From Mayamaea pseudoterrestris (Eukaryota; Bacillariophyta; Bacillariophyceae; Sellaphorales; Sellaphoraceae): 64,000 nucleotides of DNA. Under the pieces are notes generated by a model. It saw only the letters and a program-made list of their open reading frames with translations. It did no database searches and was not told where the DNA came from. Location of the stretch: contig BROI01000017.1 in assembly GCA_027923505.1 (NCBI GenBank), forward strand, positions 558,001-622,000, read 5' to 3'. Both the position numbers and the translations under genes were made by a program. This document shows, piece by piece, positions 31,851-43,800 of the stretch; position 1 is the stretch's first letter; each line of letters opens with the position of its first letter.

Positions 31851-34511
31851 GTTTGTCGCCTTTCCAGGGATCTTGCTGATGAGGATACCACTGAGAGCAG
31901 TGACATGCCCATAGCGCTAGACTTCATTCAAGACATTGGCGCTCACTTGCTCGTGCGATAACTTGCGAGGGTACACGGCTCGGGAAGCAAGTTGAAACCT
32001 TGTTGCGATTCTGTGCGATTCGTGACCAACAGAGCGAGCGGATAGAACAGAACCCTGCCGCGTCGCATAAGAAGTCAAGATCAGTCAGAACATCATAGAC
32101 CGTGCGGGCCACGGTGAAGCTCCTATGCGCTGTACTAATCGCCTTTTCAACAATCTGCGACCAGTCCCTCAGTTGGAAGCCCCTACAAGCCGCCAGCAAC
32201 CGGTACCCGACATTCGCGTTCCTGCAGTTCAAGTTCTGGGAACTTGAGTCCTGTACGAAGCTGGAGCCGACCGAACCGCTGACATTTCCTCACACGAGCT
32301 CAGCAGGACGCTGAGTCAGCATTGCAGAGAAAAAGGGTGACATCCTCACGTACCAAGATTCGATCGATCGGTTTTCCAACGTTCGATCCCTTCTCTGAAG
32401 GACGTAACCTGCGCGCTGAGCTCTCTCCTGAACCTGAGTCCGAACTCTGTTCGACCTGCTATCTTCGGCAGCGCGCCCATGGCGTGGAGACGAGTCAAGT
32501 CGAGAGCGTCGACGAGTTTTGAATAGTATGACCTGATCGGTCGTGTTTGAACACGACCTTACACCGACCCCCAGCGCCTGATTCTGGGGAACCGTGGAGA
32601 TGACACATTCCACGTTGGAAAGCGCTGCAAGTTAGCCGGTTTGGATCCCGACGGACCCATGCCGTCCTTTACTCCGGCTGAACTGATGGATTGACCGTCC
32701 TTCTTGACAGACGCACCGCCCACGCGTTACAAAGGTTATCGAGCAAACTGAAACGATCGCGATGCGAAGCCAACCACAAGATTATCAACGATTGAGTCTC
32801 GGCGACGGCGACGTCGACCAGCTTACTACCTGCACAACGAACTAGCTGCCTTCCTCTGTGCGAGCAGCAAAGATTTCTTTACGACGTGGGGGGACGATGA
32901 CAACGACGACCAGTACTAAGAAGACTTCATTGACGGACATGAAGGTCCACTGACACAAGCCACGGCCCCTTCGTATCGCGGCTCATCCTACAACTTGCTC
33001 ATCCAATGGGCAAATGGTGAGAAGACCTGGGAGCCACTCGACAACATTGATCATCAACGTCCCCCGTGTGACCGCCGGAGTATGCGGCAAGCGCAAGGGC
33101 ATGCTGGACAAGGATGGATGGAAGCGCGTGAAAGCCGCATGGCAGGACGCACTAAACTGTTTAACCGCATGTGCAAGGCTGCAAAGAAGAACCGTGTCCA
33201 AGAAGCGTTCGTTACGCGTTTATTGCGGTCTTCATGAAGGAAGGCCTGACGCTCGGCGCTGCTAATGGAAACACCCTGTGGACTGGCCGCAGCGTCCAAG
33301 ACTGAGAGGAGCAGACAGAGGACCGACCACGTCACACCTTTTCCGGGCATCGGATTGCCTTTCATGAGAAAGTGACTGAAGCGCATCAACGCGGCATCTT
33401 GTTTTTCGACTGCAAGAATGATCTACACGGCGCCCAACCCGTGGCTCGCGCGGGGAATTTGACCGCTCCGCCCAAGGGACTCGCCTACTCCGGGCGTTGT
33501 ATCTATGCGAAGCATCCGAACCATAGCACTGTTCAGCTGAATTGAATCTGACCTCAAGTTTTGGGCTGCCGGAGGTAAGCCACCTAGGCCTAAAGACCAA
33601 GGAAAAAGGTCTATTTTGTTCCGGTCGCGTTGACAGATATTGAACTTAGTTTCTCAGGCACCTTGTCAATACGAGATTGCGCACTTCTGGCGCGCGTTGG
33701 CATGAGCACTTTGCCAACCACACTCCGCGACATTGGATTCTACCTCATTCACGCGGGACCTGACGTCTGGATGCGGAAAGACGACGCGGCACTCCAAATG
33801 CGTACACGGGCGTGTTCGTCGACGATCTGGCTAATGGCCACAGAAAGATCCCACAAGCCTTCACCTCAACGACCTCGTCATGAGACAAGTACAAGCACAG
33901 AGCAGGCCGGCATCAATTGGTACCACCTTGGAGCCCATTCTATCGTGTGATCCCGATGGAAACCCTCTGCATGAGCGCCAACCTCGTGGGTCGCGATGCT
34001 CGAACCTACGGGTAACCATGTGTTTGGCGAAGAAGCGACGGCCACGCCGCAAGCCGCTGACGCGTTCGGCAATGGGAGTCCTGCGATCCTGAACCAGACG
34101 CCCGTCGAATGGTTCTGCAAGCGTCAGAAAAAACAATCATGAACAGCGAGTTCGTCGTAGCCAAGACCGCAACGCAACAGATTATGGATTCCGATACCCC
34201 TACGCATGTTGGGAGTTTCCTTTGAGTGGACCAGCCTGGATGTTCGGCGACAACGAAAGTGTCAAGAAGTCGTCAACGATCCCGCACTCCACACTTTCTA
34301 AGCGACACAATGCGCTCGCCTACCACCGAGTTCGCGAGGCCATTGCAAGCAATGTTCTGTACTTTGAGCACATCTTCGGCAAGCAGAACGTTGCCGACGT
34401 TCTTACTAAGTTCTTGCCGCACGCCACGTTCCGACCCCTGATCATTCCGATTCTTTTCTGGAAGGGTGATACGGCAAACCGATCGTTGTCACAAGCCTAG
34501 ATCAAGGGGGA
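31851..34511 (+). mobile_element. Ty1/copia-type retrotransposon, decayed 3' half
   Basis: The interior of an LTR element, on the plus strand. Order and content match the pol region of diatom copia elements: a connection segment (SYNLLIQWANGEKTWEPLDN), reverse-transcriptase remnants, then RNase H. Coding frames shift many times, so no intact polyprotein is present. Gag, protease, most integrase, the primer-binding site and the rest of the 5' LTR are absent. The interior ends in a polypurine tract (AAGGGGGA, 34504-34511) directly before the 3' LTR, as expected for plus-strand priming. Confidence 0.85.
32940..34500 (+). pseudogene. Copia pol remnant (reverse transcriptase / RNase H), frameshifted
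   Basis: Fragments in several frames read in order. Near 32945-33055 is a YNLLIQWANGEKTWEPLDN segment. Near 33700-33775 is the RT piece TLRDIGFYLIHAGPDVWMRK. Near 33810 is an FVDD box (YVDD in most RTs). Then come DPDGNPLH-type sequence and, at 34222-34500 in one clean frame, the RNase H end with FGDNESVKKSSTIPHSTLSK and KQNVADVLTKFLPH. The final stop at 34500 is 11 bp before the LTR. Frame breaks may be mutation or sequencing error. Confidence 0.8.
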
Positions 34512-34840
34512 TGACACAATATTATTGAGTTGAGTTGACCTGCGTCTCATGACAAGACGGTTAGCTACCTGTGTTTTGTATGCATTTAATCCTGTGCAGG
34601 GTTGAGTCACACTTGTGACCGAATCCTCACATACATGAGTGAAATCGCTGACGATCGAGGCGTGAACCTCGACCGTGAACCCAGTGAGAACGAGAAAGAA
34701 GCGCACGAGTAGAGTAGCGAGTAACATGCACTATTCTAGCAATTGAGTTTGTTTGTTTGCTTTACGCTGGACGAAGAGGTTGATCGCTCCGAGTCCATTG
34801 TAGTCGCTGGAATAAAGGTTCGTCTGATATTATCGTGTCA
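34512..34840 (+). repeat. 3' LTR of the Ty1/copia element
   Basis: 329 bp starting TGACACAATATTATTGAG and ending GATATTATCGTGTCA, so the ends form the inverted repeat TGACAC/GTGTCA. A polypurine tract precedes it. AAAAT follows it, matching the five bases before the truncated 5' LTR at 29228. The first 173 bp appear identical to that copy, which suggests a young insertion. Confidence 0.9.
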
Positions 34841-37800
34841 AAAATGACAAGACTGTCAGTCCCATTCAATGCTATACTCCATGTTTGTTGTATCTAGGGT
34901 CTGTGGGCCATCCATGGTGATGGATAATGAGGTGCATGTGACCAAATTCCTTGCCCATCATGTCTTTAAACATGAAGTGAAAGGGATTGAGGGGCTCAGT
35001 AGGCAATGGTGATGATTCCTGTAGCCAAAAAGGGGGCACTGCTGGCACATTCAATCATTGGTTGAATGTGCGGAGTTTTCTGGCATGGTGATTGGTTCCA
35101 CACCCAAAATGACAAGACTGTCAGTCCCATTCAATGTTATACTCCATGTGTGTTGTATCTAGGGTCTGTGGGCCATTCAGGCAGTTGGACTTGCCCCTTG
35201 AGGTGCATTGCTCGCAGATCCAAGAACTTGTTGGATCTGCCAAGCATCACCAACAGCATCCATGGTGATGGATAATTAGGTGCATGTGACCAAATGCCTC
35301 TCTCATCATGTCAACCAACCTGAATTGAAAGTGATTGAGGGGCTCAGCAGGCAATGCTGATGATCCCTGTAGCCAAAAAGGGGGCACGGCTGGCACATTC
35401 AACCATTTGTTGAATGTGCGGAGTTTTCCGGCATGGTGATGGGTTCCTTACCCAAAATGACAAGACTGTCAGTCCCATTCAATGTTATACTCCATGTGTG
35501 TTGTATCTAGGGTCTGTGGGCCATTCAGGCAGTTGGACTTGCCCCTTGAGGTGCATTACTCCCAGATCCAACAAATGTTGGATCTTCCAAGCATCACCAA
35601 CAGCATCCATGGTGATGGATAATGAGGTGCATGTGACCAAATGCCTCTCTCATCATGTCAACCAACCTGAATTGAAAGTGATTGAGGGGCTCAGCAGGCA
35701 ATGCTGATGATCCCTGTAGCCAAAAAGGGGGCATGGCTGGCACATTCAACCATTTGTTGAATGTGCGGAGTTTTCCGGCATGGTGATGGGTTCCACACCC
35801 AATATGACAAGACTGTCAGTCCCATTCAATGCTATAATCCGTGTTTGTTGTATCTAGGGTCTGTGGGCCATTCAGGCAGTTGGACTTGCCCCTTGAGGTG
35901 CATGGCTCGCAGATCCAACAAGTTGTTGGATCTGCCAAGCATCACCAATAGCATCCATTGTGATGGATAATGAGGTGCATGTGATCAAATGCCTTGCTCA
36001 TCATGTCAACAAACCTGAATTAAAAGGGATTGAGGGGCTCAGGAGGTGATGCTGATGACCCCCGTAGCCAAAAAGGGGCACTGCTGGCACATTCAACCAT
36101 TGGTTGAATGTGCGGAGTTTTCCGGCATGGTGATGGGTTCCACACCCAAAATGACAAGACTGTCAGTCCCATTCAATGTTATACTCCATGTTTGTTGTAT
36201 CTAGGGCTGTGGGCCATTCAGGCAGTTGGACTTGCCCCTTTAGGTGCATTGCTTGCAGATCCAACAAGTTGTTGGATCTGCCAAGCATCGCCAAAAGCAT
36301 CCATGGTGATGGATAATGAGGTCCATGTGACCAAATTCCTCGCTCATCATGTCAACAAACCTGAATTGAAAGGAATTAAGGGGCTCAGCATGCAATGCTG
36401 ATGACCCCCGTAGCCAAAAAGGGGGCACTGCTGGCACATTCAACCATTGGTTGAATGTGCGGAGTTTTCCGGCATGGTGATGGGTTCCACACCCAATATG
36501 ACAAGACTATCAGTCCCATTCAATGCTATACTCCATGTTTGTTGTATCTAGGGTCTGTGGGCCATTCAGGCAGTTGGACTTGCCCCTTGAGGTGCATTGC
36601 TCGCAGATCCAACAAGTTGTTGGATCTGCCAAGTATCACCAATAGCATCCATGGTGATGGATAATGAGGTGCATGTGACCAAATGCCTCACTCATCATGT
36701 CAACAAACCTGAATTGAAAGGGATTGAGGGGCTCAGCAGGCAATGCTGATGATTCCTGTAGCCAAAAAGGGGGCACTGCTGGCACATTCAACCATTGGTT
36801 GAATGTGCGGAGTTTTCCGGCATGGTGATGGGTTCCACACCCAAAATGACAAGACTGTCAGTCCCATTCAATGCTATACTCCATGTTTGTTGTATCTAGG
36901 GTCTGTGGGCCATTCAGGCAGTTGGAATTGCCCCTTGAGGTGCATTGCTCGCAGATCCAACAAGTTGTTGGATCTGCCAAGCATCACCAATAGCATCCAT
37001 GGTGATGGATAATGAGGTGCATGTGACCAAATTCCTCGCCCATCATGTCTTTAAACATGAAGTGAAAGGGATTGAGAGGCTCAGGAGGTGATGCTGATGA
37101 TCCCTGTAGCCAGAAAGGGGGCACTGCTGGCACAATCAACCATTGGTTGAATGTGCGGAGTTTTCCGGCATGGTGATGGGTTCCACACCCAAAATGACAA
37201 GACTGTCAGTCACATTTAATGATATACTCCATGTTTGTTGTATCTAGGGTCTGTGGGCCATTCAGGCAGTTGGACTTGCCACTTGAGGTGCATTGCTCGC
37301 AGATCCAACAACTTGTTGGATCTGCCAAGCATCACCAATAGCATCCATGGTGATGGATAATTAAGTCCATGTGATCAAATTCCTTGCTCATCATGTAAAC
37401 AAACCTGAATTGAAAGGGATTGAGGGGCTCAGCAGGCAATGCTGATGATTCCTGTAGCCAAAAAGGGGGCACTGCTGGCACATTCAACCATTGGTTGAAT
37501 GTGCGGAGTTTTCTGGCATGGTGATGGGTTCCACACCCTAAATGACAAGATTGTCAGTCCCATTCAATATTATACTCCATGTTTGTTGTATCTAGGGTCT
37601 GCGGGCCATTCAGGCAGTTGGACTTGCCCCTTGAGGTGCATTACTCCCAGATCCAACAAGTTGTTGGATCTGCCAAGTATCGCCAATAGCATCCATGGTG
37701 ATGGATATTGAGGTGCATGTGACCAAATGCCTCACTCATCATGTCAACAAACATGAATTGAAAGGGATTGAGAGGCTCAGGAGGTGATGCTGATGATCCC

Positions 37801-40800
37801 TGTAGCCAAAAAGGGGGCACTGCTGGCACATTCAACCATTGATTGAATGTGCGGAGTTTTCCGGCATGGTGATGGGTTCCACACCCAAAATGACAAGACT
37901 GTCAGTCCCTTTAAATGTTATACTCCATGTTTGTTGTATCTAGGGTCTGTGGGCCATTCAGGCAGTTGGACTTGCCCCTTGAGGTGCATTGCTCGCAGAT
38001 CCAACAAGTTGTTGGATCTGCCAAGTATCACCAATAGCATCCATGGTGATGGATAATGAGGTGCATGTGACCAAATTCCTAGCCCATCATGTCAACAAAC
38101 ATGAATGGAAAGGGATTAAAGGGCTCAGGAGGCAATGCTGATGATCCCTGTAGCCAAAAAGGGGACACTGCTGGCACATTCAACCATTGGTTGAATGTGC
38201 GGAGTTTTCCGGCATGGTGAAGGGTTCCACACCCAAAATGACAAGACTGTCAGTCCCATTCGATGTTATACTCCATGTTTGTTGTATCTAGGGCCTGTGG
38301 GCCATTCAGGCAGTTGGACTTGCCACATGAGGTGCCTTGCTTGCAGATCCAACAAGTTGTTGGATCTGCCAAGTATCACCAATAGCATCCATGGTGATGG
38401 ATAATGAGGTGCATGTGACCAAATTCCTCGCCCATCATGTCAACAAACATGAATTGAAAGGGATTGAGGGGCTCAGCAGGCAATGCTGATGATCCCTGTA
38501 GCCAAAAAGGGGGCACTGCTGGCACATTCAACCATTGGTTGAATGTGCGGAGTTTTCTGGCATGGTGATGGGTTCCACACCCAAAATGACAAGACTGTCA
38601 GTCCCATTCAATGTTATACTCCATGTTTGTTGTATCTAGGGTCTGTGGGCCATTCAGGCAGTTGGACTTGCCACATGAGGTGCATTGCTCGCAGATCCAA
38701 CAACTTGTTGGATCTGCCAAGCATCACCAATAGCATCCATGGTGATGGATAATGATGTGCATGTGACCACATTCCTAGCCCATCATATCAACAAACATGA
38801 ATTGAAAAGGAATTGGAGGGCTCAGCAGGCAATGCTGATGATCCCTGTAGCCAAAAAGAGTGCACTGCTGGCACATTCAACCATTTGTTGAATGTGCGGC
38901 GTCTCCTGGCATGGTCATGGGTTCCACACCCAAAATGACAAGACTATCCATCCCATTCTATGTTAAACTCCATGTTTGTTGTTTTCTAGGGCTGGCGGTC
39001 CATTCAGGCAGTTGGACTTGCCCTTTGAGGTGCACGGCTCTTAGATTTAAGTTGTTGGATCTGCCAAGTATCACCAGTGGTATCCATGGTGATGGATAAT
39101 AAAGTGCATGTGACCAAACTTCTAGCCCATCATGTCATTGCTTGCAGATCCAACAAGTTGTTGGATCTGCCAAGCATCGCCAAAAGCATCCATGGTGATG
39201 GATAATGAGGTCCATGTGACCAAATTCCTCGCTCATCATGTCAACAAACCTGAATTGAAAGGAATTAAGGGGCTCAGCATGCAATGCTGATGACCCCCGT
39301 AGCCAAAAAGGGGGCACTGCTGGCACATTCAACCATTGGTTGAATGTGCGGAGTTTTCCGGCATGGTGATGGGTTCCACACCCAATATGACAAGACTATC
39401 AGTCCCATTCAATGCTATACTCCATGTTTGTTGTATCTAGGGTCTGTGGGCCATTCAGGCAGTTGGACTTGCCCCTTGAGGTGCATTGCTCGCAGATCCA
39501 ACAAGTTGTTGGATCTGCCAAGTATCACCAATAGCATCCATGGTGATGGATAATGAGGTGCATGTGACCAAATGCCTCACTCATCATGTCAACAAACCTG
39601 AATTGAAAGGGATTGAGGGGCTCAGCAGGCAATGCTGATGATTCCTGTAGCCAAAAAGGGGGCACTGCTGGCACATTCAACCATTGGTTGAATGTGCGGA
39701 GTTTTCCGGCATGGTGATGGGTTCCACACCCAAAATGACAAGACTGTCAGTCCCATTCAATGCTATACTCCATGTTTGTTGTATCTAGGGTCTGTGGGCC
39801 ATTCAGGCAGTTGGAATTGCCCCTTGAGGTGCATTGCTCGCAGATCCAACAAGTTGTTGGATCTGCCAAGCATCACCAATAGCATCCATGGTGATGGATA
39901 ATGAGGTGCATGTGACCAAATTCCTCGCCCATCATGTCTTTAAACATGAAGTGAAAGGGATTGAGAGGCTCAGGAGGTGATGCTGATGATCCCTGTAGCC
40001 AGAAAGGGGGCACTGCTGGCACAATCAACCATTGGTTGAATGTGCGGAGTTTTCCGGCATGGTGATGGGTTCCACACCCAAAATGACAAGACTGTCAGTC
40101 ACATTTAATGATATACTCCATGTTTGTTGTATCTAGGGTCTGTGGGCCATTCAGGCAGTTGGACTTGCCACTTGAGGTGCATTGCTCGCAGATCCAACAA
40201 CTTGTTGGATCTGCCAAGCATCACCAATAGCATCCATGGTGATGGATAATTAAGTCCATGTGATCAAATTCCTTGCTCATCATGTAAACAAACCTGAATT
40301 GAAAGGGATTGAGGGGCTCAGCAGGCAATGCTGATGATTCCTGTAGCCAAAAAGGGGGCACTGCTGGCACATTCAACCATTGGTTGAATGTGCGGAGTTT
40401 TCTGGCATGGTGATGGGTTCCACACCCTAAATGACAAGATTGTCAGTCCCATTCAATATTATACTCCATGTTTGTTGTATCTAGGGTCTGCGGGCCATTC
40501 AGGCAGTTGGACTTGCCCCTTGAGGTGCATTACTCCCAGATCCAACAAGTTGTTGGATCTGCCAAGTATCGCCAATAGCATCCATGGTGATGGATATTGA
40601 GGTGCATGTGACCAAATGCCTCACTCATCATGTCAACAAACATGAATTGAAAGGGATTGAGAGGCTCAGGAGGTGATGCTGATGATCCCTGTAGCCAAAA
40701 AGGGGGCACTGCTGGCACATTCAACCATTGATTGAATGTGCGGAGTTTTCCGGCATGGTGATGGGTTCCACACCCAAAATGACAAGACTGTCAGTCCCTT

Positions 40801-43800
40801 TAAATGTTATACTCCATGTTTGTTGTATCTAGGGTCTGTGGGCCATTCAGGCAGTTGGACTTGCCCCTTGAGGTGCATTGCTCGCAGATCCAACAAGTTG
40901 TTGGATCTGCCAAGTATCACCAATAGCATCCATGGTGATGGATAATGAGGTGCATGTGACCAAATTCCTAGCCCATCATGTCAACAAACATGAATGGAAA
41001 GGGATTAAAGGGCTCAGGAGGCAATGCTGATGATCCCTGTAGCCAAAAAGGGGACACTGCTGGCACATTCAACCATTGGTTGAATGTGCGGAGTTTTCCG
41101 GCATGGTGAAGGGTTCCACACCCAAAATGACAAGACTGTCAGTCCCATTCGATGTTATACTCCATGTTTGTTGTATCTAGGGCCTGTGGGCCATTCAGGC
41201 AGTTGGACTTGCCACATGAGGTGCCTTGCTTGCAGATCCAACAAGTTGTTGGATCTGCCAAGTATCACCAATAGCATCCATGGTGATGGATAATGAGGTG
41301 CATGTGACCAAATTCCTCGCCCATCATGTCAACAAACATGAATTGAAAGGGATTGAGGGGCTCAGCAGGCAATGCTGATGATCCCTGTAGCCAAAAAGGG
41401 GGCACTGCTGGCACATTCAACCATTGGTTGAATGTGCGGAGTTTTCTGGCATGGTGATGGGTTCCACACCCAAAATGACAAGACTGTCAGTCCCATTCAA
41501 TGTTATACTCCATGTTTGTTGTATCTAGGGTCTGTGGGCCATTCAGGCAGTTGGACTTGCCACATGAGGTGCATTGCTCGCAGATCCAACAACTTGTTGG
41601 ATCTGCCAAGCATCACCAATAGCATCCATGGTGATGGATAATGATGTGCATGTGACCACATTCCTAGCCCATCATATCAACAAACATGAATTGAAAAGGA
41701 ATTGGAGGGCTCAGCAGGCAATGCTGATGATCCCTGTAGCCAAAAAGAGTGCACTGCTGGCACATTCAACCATTTGTTGAATGTGCGGCGTCTCCTGGCA
41801 TGGTCATGGGTTCCACACCCAAAATGACAAGACTATCCATCCCATTCTATGTTAAACTCCATGTTTGTTGTTTTCTAGGGCTGGCGGTCCATTCAGGCAG
41901 TTGGACTTGCCCTTTGAGGTGCACGGCTCTTAGATTTAAGTTGTTGGATCTGCCAAGTATCACCAGTGGTATCCATGGTGATGGATAATAAAGTGCATGT
42001 GACCAAACTTCTAGCCCATCATGTCAACAAACATGAATTGCAAGGGATTGGAGGGCTCAGCGGGCAATGCTGATGATCCCTGTAGCCAAAAAGGGGGCAC
42101 TGCTGGCACATTCAACCATTGGTTGAATAGCGAAGTTTTCCGGTATGGTGATGGGTTCCACAACCTAAATGACAAGATTATCAGTCCCATTCAATGTTTA
42201 CTTTCTTGTTTGTTGTATCTAGGGTCTGTGGGCCATTCAGGCAGTTGGACTAGCCACTTGAGGTGCATGGCTCACAGATCCAAGTTGTTGGATCTGCCAA
42301 GTATCACCAGTAGTATCCATGGTGATGGATAATGAGGTGCATGTGACCACATTCCTAGCCCATCATGTCAACAAACATGAATTGAAAGGGATTGGAGGGC
42401 TCAGCAGGCAATGCTGATGATCCCTGTAGCCAAAAAGGGTGCACTGCTGGCACATTCAACCATTCATTGAATGTGCAGAATCTCTTGGCATGGTGATGGG
42501 TTCCACACCCAAAATGACAAGACTATCCATCCCATTCTATGTTAAACTCCATGTTTGTTGTATTCTAGGGTCTGTGGGCCATTCAGTCAGTCTGTCTGGC
42601 TTGCCACTTGAGGTGCACTGCTCGCAGATCCAACAAGTTGTTGGATCTGCCAAGCATCACCAATAGCATCCATGGTGATGGATAATGAGGTGCATGTGAC
42701 CAAATTCCTCGCCCATCATGTCTTTAAACATGAATTGAAAGGGATTGAGGGGCTCAGCAGGCAATGCTGATGATCCCTGTAGCCAAAAAGGGGGCACTGC
42801 TGGCACATTCAACCATTGGTTGAATGTGCGGAGTTTTCTGGCATGGTGATGGGTTCCACACCCTAAATGACAAGACTATCAGTCCCATTCAATGCTATAC
42901 TCCATGTTTGTTGTATCTAGGGTCTGTGGGCCATTCAGGCAGTTGGACTTGCCACTTGAGGTGCATGGCTCGCAGATCCAAGTTGTTGGATCTGCCAAGT
43001 ATCACCAGTGGCATCCATGGTGATGGATAATGAGGTGCATGTGACCAAATTCCTAGCCCATCATGTCAACAAACCTGAATTGAAAGGGATTGAGGGGCTC
43101 AGTAGGCAATGCTGATGATTCCTGTAGCCAAAAAGGGGGCACTGCTGGCACATTCAACCAATTTCCGGCATGGTGATGGGTTCCACACCCGAAATGACAA
43201 AACTGACAGTCCCATTCAATCTTATACTCCATGTTTGTTGTATTCTAGTGTCTGTGGGCCATTCAAGCAGTTGGACTTGCTACTTGAGGTGCTTTGCTTG
43301 CAGATCCAACAAGTTGTTGGATCTGCCAAGTATCACCAATAGCATCCATGGTGATGGATAATGAGGTGCATGTGACCAAATGCCTCGCTCATCATGTCAA
43401 CAAACCTGAATTGAAAGGGATTGAGGGGCTCAGCAGGCAATGCTGATGATCCCTGTAGCCAAAAAGGGTGCACTGCTGGCACATTCAACCATTTGTTGAA
43501 TGTGCGGAATCTCTTGGCATGGTGATGGGTTCCACACCCAAAATGACAAAATTATCCATCCCATTCTATGTTAAACTCCATATTTGTTGTATTCTAGGGT
43601 CTTTGGGCAATTCAGGCAGTTGGACTTGCCACTTGAGGTGCATGGCTTGCAGATCCAAGTTGTTGGATCTGCCAAGTATCACCAGTGGCATCCATGGTGA
43701 TGGATAATGAGGTGCATGTGACCAAATTCCTAGCCCATCATGTCAACAAACATGAATTGAAAGGGATTGAGGGGCTCAGCAGGCAATGCTGATGATCCCT

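Noticed and set aside
32100-33600. Several short open frames on both strands in the retroelement interior as separate genes
   Set aside because: Where readable, the plus-strand fragments fit copia pol in broken frames; the minus-strand frames are shadows.
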